Source of the DNA: Lineus longissimus
Lineage: Eukaryota > Nemertea > Pilidiophora > Heteronemertea > Lineidae
DNA length: 64,000 nt
Assembly: GCF_910592395.1 (NCBI RefSeq)
Contig: NC_088321.1
Coordinates: forward strand, 14,196,001-14,260,000
Direction of reading: 5' to 3'
This document shows, piece by piece, positions 45,111-56,080 of this stretch. Below the pieces are notes generated by a model, which was not told the DNA's origin, did not search any database, and was given only the letters and a program-made list of their open reading frames with translations. A program made the translations under genes and the position numbers. The stretch's first letter is position 1. Each line of letters begins with the position of its first letter.

Positions 45111-45869
45111 CCTTTTCGTCTTTTAGAACAAAGGTCCCTCGAAATTTTGAAAATATGCACAATATGGCTAGCGTTACAAAATGAGCAAAAAAAGAACTAC
45201 ATGCTTCGAAATATGTTCAAGGCCTTATTTTCCGACTTACTATGAGTGGTTCATATCAATCTTCTGAGACCAATCTATCAATGTCGCGAGATCACATTAG
45301 AAATATGTTGACCACCAAGCTTTGCACGGCACCAGAGATCTGGCGGCCAATCTTACGGGGCCTAACTCCTGATCATTGGACAATTATCGTGAGTGGCCGA
45401 GATAAACGCATAAGAGATCAGTTGATAGCGTTGATGAAGGGCTAAAGTCAGCAGAACTGGGTTAACGCCCAGGATTCTTGTATTAGTACCCTTTGTGCAA
45501 TGCCTGGTAAAAAGACCCTGCACGGGGGTTAAGACCACTGAAGTAACCTGCTACTGATTTGAACCCTCAAAACTTGAGTTGCAGACAAAATCACTTTGTA
45601 AAATATATTCCCAAAATTCTGATTTCTGCAAATAATGTTTTTTCTGTTTTTTCTAGACTTTTTTTCCTGAAAAGTTTTGATGGGGCGATATTTTATCTCT
45701 TAAACATGTTAGACGATGACAGCCGACTGGCCACTCAGCCAAAAACAAGCAGTCCAACCAATAAAATTGTAATCATAAATTTTCGCAGCCGGAAAATATA
45801 CAGATCTGTCTACACAGCGGAGCCTGCGTAAAAGGCCTGGTTACTCTCATAAATTGTTATATGTGGTCA

Positions 45870-46040
45870 CTTGTTATATACAATGCCATATGCAATTGTT
45901 ATGCATGCAAATTTGCTGAAACTTGGTATGTATAGTATGTGTATATGTGTCTACACAACAGCATTGATATTCAGTACGTGTATAAGCAATGGGAAATTTT
46001 CAAATTCAATTACAATTTTCAAATTTTTAAGGAACGTATT
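45870..46040 (+). mobile_element. TTAA-type MITE family 2, copy
   Basis: TACAATGCCATATGCAATTG, GAAACTTGGTATGTATAGTA, CTACACAACAGCATTGATAT and AAATTTTCAAATTCAATTAC match 17831-18067. A TTTAAG follows near 46036. Confidence 0.75.
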
Positions 46041-46289
46041 TAAGTGTACGACCGCAGCATGGTCACATGACCATTCAATTCAATCACGGTATCAGCGTGA
46101 GGCAGTACCACCCAATCCCCCGATTTCTGCAAATCTTTAATTACTGCGCGCTAATCCTCGCGTTAATTACTCCGGAATTAAACTGTTTGAATCTATGATC
46201 AATCGACGATTTTCCCCAAGTCGTTTCGATCCGAACATCTTCATAATACCATATGAGAAGCTCGGTTGAACAAAAAAAGCTATTTTGCT

Positions 46290-46510
46290 AACGTGCGTGG
46301 CGCCATGTCTTAAGGGGATTTTGCACGGTCAGCATATTAGCCATAGTTTACATTTTCACCGCCGAGAAATGTACCTTCTCATTTCCTGTTTAAAAATGGT
46401 GCAGATTACAATACGGTTTCGTTCAGAAACTTGCGTACGGAATGCCATAGTTATGACTCTATGCATCAATTGCTTGGATTCCTATTGTGGCGCATGAAAT
46501 GGAAACAAAT
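46290..46510 (+). repeat. dispersed repeat D, right half
   Basis: AAGGGGATTTTGCACGGTCA, CCTTCTCATTTCCTGTTTA, CGTTCAGAAACTTGCGTACG and ATGCATCAATTGCTT align with 12345-12570. Confidence 0.65.
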
Positions 46511-46560
46511 TCAAAGCCTACCAGCCATGTACTTTAGGACGCTAAAATTGCAATGAAAAT

Positions 46561-47250
46561 TCTATACTTAAACTTCAGTACAACTGAAGACGCAATCTCT
46601 GTGCCATAATTTGCGCAAAGTAGATGCAGAAGTGATATACATTGTTGCTTTGGTCGTGTGGCTCTCCCCTTTCGCAGTTTATACTGACCTGCTGTTGTTC
46701 TACCATTCTCAAATGGTCCGTCACAGATCCCATCTTTCCTTCCAATTTCGCCGAGCTCATTGCATTTGCAAGTCCAGGTACCGAGGTACCTGGTCAGAGT
46801 CGTTGTTTTCTCATTACCCACACCAGCTGACGGATTGCGAGATCTGGGGGAGTCAATGAGATGTAAGCTCCTTATTTTACCAGTAGTTGGTGGACCAGTT
46901 GGCCGGTCCCCTTCCTGGTCTCAATATTGACCAAGCCTGGGGTAGATCCATGAATTTACTACTAGTTGTCGGATAGATGGGCCACAAATACCTCTCGAGG
47001 TTTCAATATCAACCAAGCCTGGGGTAGATACTGGAGGAGGTGCAGATGGGCGGATGCTCTCCAAATTGAAGAAAAAAACTCCGAAATTGGCCATGAATTC
47101 TGATAAGTTTACTCTCAAAGTCACCCGGACACCTTCTCTTCGTGAAGGCCAGCCTTCCTTTTCGGCTTCCTGGATCCGCACCTGCACCCACAGCTTCTGG
47201 GGGATAAATTCTGTGTGCTCTCCGATGGTTAGAAAATCCCATTGAACCAC
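46561..47250 (-). other. unexplained - strand open frames over an 83-bp tandem duplication
   Basis: A - strand frame at 46921-47250 (109 codons) reads VQVRIQEAEKEGWPSRREGV, then RVTLRVNLSEFMANFG, and ends in two imperfect tandem copies of a stretch starting CTACCCCAGGCTTGGT (about 46870-47035). A second - strand frame at 46534-46821 (95 codons) includes KCNELGEIGRKDGICDGPFE. I recognise no domain in either. The composition is somewhat protein-like, so a retroelement relic, an antisense exon or chance are all possible. Confidence 0.25.
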
Positions 47251-47599
47251 CTGTGAATATTTTTCAATTTAGCAACTCTTGCCAACACCTTTTTGCATAT
47301 CAGTGACAATGTAACTTGCCAACTGGCATAAACCAGTTCAAATTCTCTATTCAGAAAAGCGGTGCTGGATTTCATCCATCTTCTACATCAACAAAAACTC
47401 CTTCGCTGCAAAATATATATTCCTAACCATGTCTTACCGCATTAAACTGCCTCAACACAGCCCAAGCCTCATTTTAGCGCAACCCGTCCCATCGTCAACC
47501 AATCAGGCGCTATCAATACAACGTTGGAGTGCAACGCTAACATCGTCGATTTGTGCGTATTTATTGGATAGCCGTCGACTGAGTCTCGGGGTACGAAGT

Positions 47600-47640
47600 T
47601 TACGACGTGATTTCAAAGCTCTATCGCCGTGGTAACTACA
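47600..47640. promoter_or_regulatory. X-box-like site in a CpG-bearing segment
   Basis: ATCGCCGTGGTAAC (47623-47636) lies in a unique stretch with several CpGs (TACGACGTGA, GATAGCCGTCGACTG). Confidence 0.25.
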
Positions 47641-48424
47641 GAAGTCTGGGCGGGTAGATAGTGTGTTTGTTCGTTAGCAGGAAACTATCGTCCATTTGTG
47701 ATACATTTCATCATTCTAGTGGAGTTGGATTTGGTTCCGAGACTGGTACAGGATACTTGTTATAGCCAGCCGGGATACTTATTAGCGTCACCCATTTCTT
47801 CTTGTGCTTGGAGTTGTGTCGACGTGTTTCAAGTTGGGATCATTGCAACATTGGATTCTATTTCGAATCATCTGTTTCATTTCCAATTTCGAATTAGTCA
47901 ATTTAGTGTAGATGGTCATTCTTGTAATCCTCCCGCATTCAAATATAAAGTACTGTCCACCATCTTTCATCCACAAACTTCTCCAGATGTTGGATTCTAG
48001 TTTCTACTTTGAAGTTGACAGTTTTGTCTCCACGTTTTAAATTAGTCATGATTTAATTAAGATAGCCATATGCTCTGTCATTTCAATGTAACACTCGGTC
48101 AATAACCCTGATAGCTCTTGTATGTTACATGTCTGCCATTGGATGGTGTCCATTTCATCGAAATCCACTCCATATTTTGTGATATTTTGCAGGATTCATT
48201 CGAACAAGTGTTGCTTGCAGTTTTCTCTTTTTGTTGCGGGTCTGCTTTTGAAAAACAATCTCTTTTGGAGGTGGTGGTGTTGGTAGTGGTGGTGGTGTGT
48301 TATTTGGTGGTCCCTGGTCTTGGTAGGCAGTCTGAAAGTTGGCCAAAATCTGCATTGAAATAATGTCTTTGGTGACCTTTGGAGGGCATTCGCCCCCTGC
48401 TGACATCTCTCCATACCCTCGGCC

Positions 48425-48890
48425 CTGCAGTGTGTCTTCCTAAGTTTTCTATGTAGTAGAAAAAAGCAAACTGTCCCAAGAGTCTATATACAGTATATAA
48501 TAATCCTGTGACAGACCGCCATGACCTATCCTCAGACACCATCTGCCCTGGTTATAGCTACCAATGACTGATGTGTCTTCCTTATCTACGCTGCACGATT
48601 GGAACTTTTCCATGTCATAAGAACAGCAAACTGTCTCCAAAGTCTATATTTCTTACTCTACTGGCAAGTCACCAGGGACTGTCCTCTGACCAAGATCACG
48701 GCTGCTCTGGTTATAGCTACAGGGGACTGGTGTGTCTTCCTGATCTATGCTACATTGGAATCTTTCCAATCTCATAAGTACAACGAACTGTCTCCAAAAT
48801 CCACATAGAATACTCCTCCGACAGATCACCAGGGACTGTCTTCCAACCAGGCTCACAGCTGCACTGGTTACAGCTTCTTGGGGTTGATGT
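48425..48890. repeat. satellite-like tandem repeat, about 140-160 bp units
   Basis: TGTGTCTTCC marks units at 48431, 48572 and 48731, with a diverged fourth near 48885. Shared inner words are AGCAAACTGTC.CCAA, CAGGGACTGTC and CTGGTTATAGCTAC. Overlapping open frames on both strands arise from the repeat. Confidence 0.85.
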
Positions 48891-49079
48891 GTCCGTGTCC
48901 CCCTGGTCTTTGATTCGTCACACTGGGCCTACAAACACTGTTGGACGGAGCCCCAAGCCCTGTCGTAGAGCCGTTCCTTCAATTCTTCGTTTGTTACCTG
49001 CATATGCCTATGCTTTACAAATGCCGCGACAAGTCCATTCCTAGTTAGTCGCATTATGTAGCTAGGAACAGTACCTATA

Positions 49080-49370
49080 TGATAGAACACTGCAGCCCAA
49101 AGTCACATTTCAGAAAAACGACAAACTATCTCCCGAGTCCACATACTCTGACATGACGCCAGGGACTATCCACTGACACCATTCTCTGCTGCTCTGATCA
49201 CAGCTACTGGGGACTTATGAGTCTTCCTGATCTATACCGCATGGTGCAGTCAAACGTCACATATCAGAAAAACGACAAACCGTCTCCAGGAGTCCACATA
49301 TCATACTACTCCGACATCACGCTCGGGACTTTCCACTGACCGAGAACACGGCTGCAATGGCAACAGCAAA
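49080..49370. repeat. same satellite, second block of about two units
   Basis: AGAAAAACGACAAACTATCT and AGAAAAACGACAAACCGTCT are followed by GAGTCCACATA, GGGACT.TCCACTGACC and GCTGCTCTGATCACAGCTAC, matching 48425-48890. About 190 bp of unrelated sequence separates the blocks. Confidence 0.8.
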
Positions 49371-49865
49371 CGAACGTCAATGTACGCTAGTCTCCATGGG
49401 ACGGCTAATGGACCGTGTATAGTTGTGTACTAGGAGCTCGGGACTCGGGATTGTGCTATCGCTGGATTACAGTTTAGGTTTAGCGTGTTTGTCTAGCGCT
49501 TCAGAGTCAGAGATTTTGAAAGGACCGGGGAAGTGTGGAGGCGATGACATCGTGACATGGACTGAAAGATTTATGGCTTCTTGGCAGTGCTCTGGTGGTG
49601 GTTAGTAATTGAGTTCATGGCTGATTGCAGTTCTGTTTGATTATGGTTCATGAGCAATTTCATTGCAACTCTTATACCTAGAAGTATTATCTTGTTAATT
49701 ATAGAAGTAATTAGGACAGTTCTGAAATACAATCATCACTAGCCGATATTTCAACACTTTTGTCATTGAAGCTCTTCAATGAAAGCGTAAGTGGCTGGGA
49801 AAAAAAAGCAATTGTCTCAGTTAGCAAGTCGTCTAAATTCACCAAAGAAATAGCACTAGTATTAG

Positions 49866-50093
49866 TTCAACTATCGAATAAAGACACTCTATGGAATGAC
49901 ACATGATGTCCCTTATAGAGAGGTGTCTTGATTACAAATGAAATTGTATAGAAAATACCCATTTGGGACCTAAACTGCTGCAGTTTAGGGGTATCATTTG
50001 CCCTGAATGACATCAAGGAGTCTTATTGGCCCCCTTCAACTCTGAGGGGGTATCCTGCTGAGAGAGATGTCGGCGAAGGGAGGTTCCACTGTC
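49866..50093 (+). mobile_element. MITE family 3, copy with an internal extra segment
   Basis: Left half: GTCCCTTATAGAGAGGTGTC; right end: GGCGAAGGGAGGTTCCACTG. The middle contains TTTGCCCTGAATGACATCAA, which is repeated just outside at about 50190 (GATGCCCTGAATGACATGAC), each followed by TTGGCCCCC.TTCAACTCTG. Confidence 0.55.
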
Positions 50094-50373
50094 CAATGCT
50101 GCGGCAGGTGAAGTGATTGTCTTCCTGGAGGTGGATGGGAGGTTCATTGGCAAGAAAAACTGGTGAACCAAGACCGAATCTCCCCCTGCATGATGCCCTG
50201 AATGACATGACAGAGACAGATTGGCCCCCCTTCAACTCTGTGACCTAATCTTTCATACATAATGATAATACGATTTTACCAATAATATTTTCTTTCTGCT
50301 GTCTGGTTCAGCTTCCTGGCAATTGTCCATATCGTTGACAATCAATGAAGCAGGTTTAAGTGAAAAAGATGCC

Positions 50374-50564
50374 TCCTATACATGCTTCCCGAAATTGGTG
50401 GCTTGCATTGGAACTAACTTTTCCCCCCTGTCCGTCATTAAAGGCATTCAAGTTTGTTCGTCAACCATGACTATCTCCTTTGTCCCTCCACCATAAGGCT
50501 TAGTTTCCCCTTATGACATCACTATTTCGGACACTGACCGCCCCATTTCTGGAAAGGTGTATAG
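50374..50564. repeat. dispersed repeat F, copy outside the Mutator-like element
   Basis: Reverse-complement match to 30279-30473 at about 90%. Neither the 55-bp Mutator-like inverted ends nor the 9-bp duplication accompany this copy, so repeat F moves or was copied on its own. Confidence 0.75.
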
Positions 50565-50579
50565 TATCAAGTAAAGTAA

Positions 50580-50757
50580 GGTGGTTGAAATATAGCCCTG
50601 GTATAATTATAGCCTCAGTGTGCATTAATGTGTGCACTACACTCTACAGGACAATACAGTGTACACGAAACTAAAGATACAAATATAGTCGTGTACATGT
50701 CAGTGTCCACGACACTATATTTATATCTGGGCTATAATTGTTCCACTATACCATATT
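50580..50757. repeat. foldback (hairpin-forming) element
   Basis: Outer arms GGTATAATTATAGCC (near 50597) and GGCTATAATTGTTCCACTATACC (about 50730-50755) are inverted. Inside, GTGTACACGA (near 50661) pairs with TCGTGTACAT (near 50690). Transcribed or single-stranded, this would fold into a long imperfect hairpin. TACAATTATAGCC near 51853 may be an arm of a relative. Confidence 0.6.
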
Positions 50758-51249
50758 GGTCAGGTGGCCAAAAACAGTGTGAAGGCCTGATTGCAGCTGC
50801 GGGATGTCATGTGACTTCTGCCTCTGAGTAGAGAATTCAATATGGCCAATCTGTAATAACCACGACCAAATGTTTGTGTAATTAGCTCTCAAAGAGTTAA
50901 TTCATACTGGGAGACATCTACAAATCAAATTTGCAACTTAGCCATCTGTTTCTTTGTGTGACTGCTCAGGAGGGGGCTGGCGAGATCAGTTCTGGCTCTG
51001 ATGAGATCGGAAAAGCTGCTGAGACTTATGTTTCATACTCTGCTCCTGTGAGCATTTGTGAGGTGCCACTACAGGTGGGCACCAATTGTGGTCTCAGTCA
51101 CACCGGTGCTACCGGACTTACGTTTAAGAGCGAGTTCAAAATTTCATAGATGTTATAGAGACTTTAGCTGCGGCAAAAAAGTTGAGGTAAACTGGTCACC
51201 ATATCATTTGCTGCTTTTACACCGCAGCGGGAGGTTCTCATAGTACACA

Positions 51250-52575
51250 TGCCTTGCATTATGGTATTGTGTACTAGAGGCTACCTGGATGGGTCATGAC
51301 TCCAGAGTTCGGGAGTTGTGGCTTTGAATGCCTCCATGAAGAGACGTATCATATCTCATGGAACTGTACTACACTGTGGTGGACTGAAAAAGAACCTGAG
51401 CAAAAGATAATGCGGGGAGCCGATTCTTAAGGTGTGGTGTCTCTCACATGAGGATATGACGCAGAATGACGCCTGATGCTGGCGTGATATATCCCATCAT
51501 CTGCATTTGATGAATTAAACATCGTGAGAATCAGCAGTAAAATACGATAGTACGACGCGGCATAATTAGACTTGCATATTCTTTGTTATCGCGAGATCTT
51601 TTGAATATCTCACTGATTAATGAATAGAGCAGTCATCGAACTGTTTCTGAGTGAAACAAGAAAATAATAAGGGTTTTTCTCTCAATCTTTTATCTATATC
51701 TTATTTTACCTCACTAAATGTACACTCGATGCCAGTCCGATTTAATTGTTAATGCATTACATTTGATACGTTTGTGCCAGTGAGTTTGCAAAACTCCTAA
51801 AATTCTTGCAAAAATTTCACCGCTCCATTTACCCAATATAAGGCAGTGTTGTACAATTATAGCCACTTTAGTGTAGAAAACAACTGCCTGCGCATGTGAA
51901 TGCATGCTGAGGCTATTTTGAACACCGTTAGAGGAAGGCAGTCGCGTTAATGGTATCAAACTAAATGTATTGAAAGAGCAGTTTTGCGCTGTCCTGCTTA
52001 AACACAGTTGGAGCAAAGACACTGAAGGTATTGAAGAGCGGATGTGACAAAAGAACCCCTCAACTACTTCATTCACTGCAGTTCAAATAAAACCTGAATT
52101 GTACCACCTTACTTTATCTGTCATTTTATATCAGGATGGAGTTAAGCACAAGCACTGGACCTTTCAGTTCGTTCAAATGTACAGCATTCTTTTCACAATC
52201 ACAACATCCGTTAGATGATTAGATGACATTTAGATGATTAGATGTCAAATTTTGTCCTGCCTGCCAAGTTGCAATGAATATGCGACACCTGTTCAGCTGG
52301 AGTAATTAATATGGCTAATCAAACAATTTCAACATTGAAAATGTAATATTTGAATCTCGGCAGACAGTATCCTTAATATGAACGCGGTCTAATAAGACTA
52401 CAAATTTACAATCCGCGACAATGGGCCGCCTTCCGTTTGCACATCTGCATTACATGAATAGATACAAGTTTGAATACTTTACTTGTCTGAAATCACACAA
52501 CACTTGCAGGGGTTGTAGAGTTCAACTGAGTGTCCACTTGGATGTCCTGATGAAAGAATCAAACACAGAAAGAAT
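51250..52575. other. intronic sequence, no element recognised
   Basis: The 120-codon - strand frame at 51714-52076 has no recognisable domain. ATTAGATGATTAGATGACAT near 52212 is a short internal repeat. Confidence 0.35.
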
Positions 52576-52579
52576 CAAA

Positions 52580-52990
52580 CAAGTGTACATGCATGGATCA
52601 TTGATGGGCCAATGGATGGATCTATGAAGATTATCACAAACCATGTTTTACACTTAGATCCCATCATCGATTCTATGATGGCCCATAGTAGATCCACTGA
52701 TGGCCCAAAACGTTCCATGGATGGGAGTTTCATCATAGGCTCACTGCCGGTCGGTCCCATAAAAATGAATGTATGCAGTAAATACAAACTTATTTTAGTA
52801 ACAGTCTACAGAATTCTGGAAAATAAGTCTAGTTCACTAATTCTAACATAAATCCTTTGATGGCCCGTAAAAAAATTATAATGGATTTCATCCATAGATC
52901 AATGATGGCGCCATGGTTGGTACGTAGATGTGCTCCATCCATGGATCTATGACGGGGATTCTCTACATCTATCCTTTGGATGGACACTTT
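52580..52990. repeat. cluster of ATCCATGGATGGATC-type inverted words
   Basis: GATGGGCC, GATGGCCCA, CCATGGATG, GGATCTATG and CATCCATGGATC recur at least a dozen times in both orientations over 400 bp, making this stretch rich in short palindromes. The open frames on both strands here have a periodic M/D/G/S content from the same words. Confidence 0.6.
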
Positions 52991-53569
52991 GCCTGTTAAG
53001 TAAAACTGGATTTGTTGGGCTGTTGTGTTGCTCCACCTAATGAAAAATCCACTTTTTGAGTCGTTTTGTGGCACTTTTCTGTAACACGGCTGCAGGAGTG
53101 TGGGTTTTAGAATTGCAGGGTTTTACTTATTGAATGTGGTGCACGGATTAATTCTGTCGAAGACCAAGTGCAAGTTTGCGTATGTCTGGCCCGTAGAATG
53201 AATGAAATATATTAGCCTACAAAAAAAACTCTGTGCAGCATGCTGCTAAATCGTTGTTCAATCCCAAATGCAACATTAAGTCTCTGCGTCATTGCATGAT
53301 GTTGTCTCCATCGCCCAAATAAATCAAATCTTTCATCGCTTCATTGCGCAATTCACAAATCTTGTATTAACATAATGGGACATTCTGACGAATGCGGTTT
53401 AGTCGGGCGTGTAATATGTCCCACAGAAGATATGCGTTATTGTAAACCCTGTGACATTATACATCTGTCTCTGCTCTCAGTGAAGCTGGGGTATGGTTTC
53501 ATGTTTCTTGTCGCTATCTTCGCGAAATCTCCTTTCCACAGAATACTTGCCAGATTCTACTGTGACAAA

Positions 53570-54240
53570 AGTGGTACCTTTAGAAAGTGCGTATCAAGAG
53601 ATTTCCAATGAATAGTCATGTCAGTACATTTTGGTCATTCACATCTCTATTCATAACTTTTCGGAACCTTTCGGAACTTTCCTATGTCCCTTGACGGGCT
53701 AGTTTCATTTTAACACAGATTGCACCATTAGAAATTTCTCATTGAGAGCTTTCCAGTGAATGGTCATGTTGATAGGTTTACAAATGGTACCATCAGAAAG
53801 GGCTCATCGAGAGCTTTCCAGTGAATGGTCATGTCGATAGGTTTACAAATGATACTTTCAGAAAGGGCTCATCGAGAGCTTTCCAGTGAATTGTCATGTC
53901 GATAGGTTTACAGATGATACCATCAGAAAGGGCTCATCGAGAGCTTTCCAGTGAATGGTCATGTCGATAGGTTTACAAATGATACTTTCAGAAAGGGCTC
54001 ATCGAGAGCTTTCCAGTGAATGGTCATGTCGATAGGTTTACAGATGATACCATCAGAAAGGGCTCATCGAGAGCTTTCCAGTGAATGGTCATGTCGATAG
54101 GTTTACAAATGATACCATCAGAAAGGGCTCATCGAGAGATTTCCAGTGAATGGTCATGTCGATAGGTTTACAAATGGTAACATCAGAAAGTGCTTGTGAA
54201 GAACCTTTCTATAAATGGCCATGGCAATAGGTTGCGATAG
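53570..54240. repeat. 65-bp minisatellite array 1
   Basis: Unit starts (GATAGGTTTACAAATGRTAC) fall exactly every 65 bp at 53771, 53836, 53901, 53966, 54031, 54096 and 54161. Degenerate units lie at both edges (about 53572 and 54181-54236). Two variants, ATACTTTCAG and ATACCATCAG, partly alternate (ATACTTT in the units at 53836 and 53966). The sister array is at 59010-59645. Confidence 0.95.
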
Positions 54241-54945
54241 TTCGTAACCTTCTGGAACAATACCTCATGCAGTTCACAACAGATGTTTGGCCAATTCTGT
54301 CAGAGTTATGGCTGACAAAGGCGGATGAATTAGATAATTTCACGGTCAACGAAGCTGCAAGTCTGCATAAATCTTACGTTTTGTTGATAACATTGGTTTC
54401 GTCGTGGCGTTCTTACATGCGTTGTAGAGAAAGGTAAAAGAATTAACAAATTTCATGGTTGGCGATGCTGCACATTGGTAACAGTTGTTACATTTGGAGA
54501 GCTCAGATCCACTTTAGGTCTTTTGGGGCAAAGGCCACTTTTCTACCGTGAATCTAATGGTTTTTGCAATAAAAGTGATGTCTTATTACATGAGTTTCAA
54601 TAGGATAAACTATGACAAACTAATGAATGTGATCTAGTTGGTTGGGCATTCATCATGTTGTAGCATCTTGACTGACATGATTAAGGTCTCGGCCTTTGCA
54701 GAAAATTCTGTCGATGTTTTGGCAAAGGCCATTAGTATTGTCTTGACAATTTCCCGCTTCAACATAACATTAACAATATACCGTGTTGTCGCGAGCTTTC
54801 CGCGAATGAGCGACTTGCTGCAGCGTACGATTATAGTCACTGCTCTGGCCGACAAAAAAATTATTTTCTGTTTGTAAAACCAGTGACTATAATGACCACT
54901 ACTAACTCGTGATCACAATTGCAGGTCGCAGTGATTTATATCACG

Positions 54946-55010
54946 CGTTAGCGGAGTGGTTAGCTTGCACATCTGGCAGAATCAATTTTGGGTTGTTGAC
55001 ACCAGATTTA
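54946..55010 (+). mobile_element. possible tRNA-derived SINE head
   Basis: GCGTTAGCGGAGTGGTTAGC has the look of a polymerase III A box. The expected B box is degenerate. Weak. Confidence 0.3.
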
Positions 55011-55199
55011 GGCTGTGTTACATTCAACTTTCCCAGCCATCCACCCAATATTGGGACACTACATAAACGACAGCTTGTTTATTTCTCTGAGAGCTAGTTA
55101 ACCGGTCGAGTATATCATACTCAAGTCTGACTAACTCAGTTACTGAGGTGTTGAGACCAGACTTAAACTTTTCAACATCCCGCCCGATCATTCATCCGA

Positions 55200-55420
55200 C
55201 GCTAGCCTCCTAGGACGCACAGACAACCCCGGCTCATTTCTCTAAAAATCTAATTACATTCGTATTAGTAATTAATCCACAAACGTCATAACGAACTCCA
55301 GGATCTTAACGAGCAGTCGTCATCCGCGTAATAATCACCGTGCGCTCGCTATATAAAACGAGAAACACGCCGAGCGTCGTCTGTTCGTCCTGTGCTGCTG
55401 GTCAGTCATCGCCACGGAGA
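55200..55420 (+). promoter_or_regulatory. candidate internal TATA-box promoter
   Basis: TATATAAAA (55350-55358) sits in a CpG-bearing context (GTGCGCTCGC before, CGAGAAACACGCCGAGCGTC after), preceded by AT-rich homeodomain-type words (TTAGTAATTAATCC) and followed 50 bp later by an initiator-like TCAGTC (55402-55407). A start about 30 bp after the TATA, near 55380, would be usual. It could start a short CELF isoform lacking RRM1-2, or a non-coding RNA. No in-phase first exon was identified. Confidence 0.35.
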
Positions 55421-55489
55421 TACGGTGATTATACACGGAGTATAACGATTGGTTCGTGGATTAGTATTGGTTTAATCGAATTGTGATTG

Positions 55490-56080
55490 TGGATCCGTAA
55501 CACTGTCTACTACGGAGTGACTTGGGATACATGTGATGGTGTGTTCTTGTTGTGTGGTAGGAGGCAAAATGTTATTTTCGTCCAGGTTTGACATGCATCT
55601 CATTTTGCTGGAGTTCTTAATCTAGGTGTTTAATTGAATTCTTCAAGGATTCCAATCTTGTTGATTGATTCATTATTTTCAATGTTTAACAATGGTTTTA
55701 CGGATAGAGGTGAAATACATGTGATGATGTGTTCCTGGTGTAAGGTAGAAAGCAAAAGGTACTTTCGACCAAGTTGTCATGCACATGCGCTCATTTTGCT
55801 GGACTTCTGAATTGTCGTATAGGTGTTCTGTTGAATTCTTCAACGATTCCAATCATTCCCATCCTCTCATTATTTTCAATCTGTGACAATAGCTTCTAGG
55901 GCGTGGGGCGTGCTACATGTGATTCTGTGTCTTGTTGCATTGTATAAGTCGAAAGGCTATTCAAGTTCTTGTCTGCTAGAGATACATGCGTCTGTCTTCG
56001 ACTGATGGAGTTCCATGTAGATGTTTCATCGGACTCAATTATACTATCGGAGTCTGACTTCAATTCTGTGCAGTCAGCAG
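55490..56080. repeat. tandem repeat of about 190 bp just after the TATA candidate
   Basis: TACATGTGATGGTGTGTTC (55528), TACATGTGATGATGTGTTC (55716) and TACATGTGATTCTGTGTCT (55915) start three units that share GTTGAATTCTTCAA.GATTCC and TCATTATTTTCAAT. The divergence suggests an old duplication. Confidence 0.8.

Noticed and set aside
53570-54240. CRISPR-like direct repeats
   Set aside because: The whole 65-bp unit is conserved, not a repeat plus variable spacer, so it is a minisatellite.
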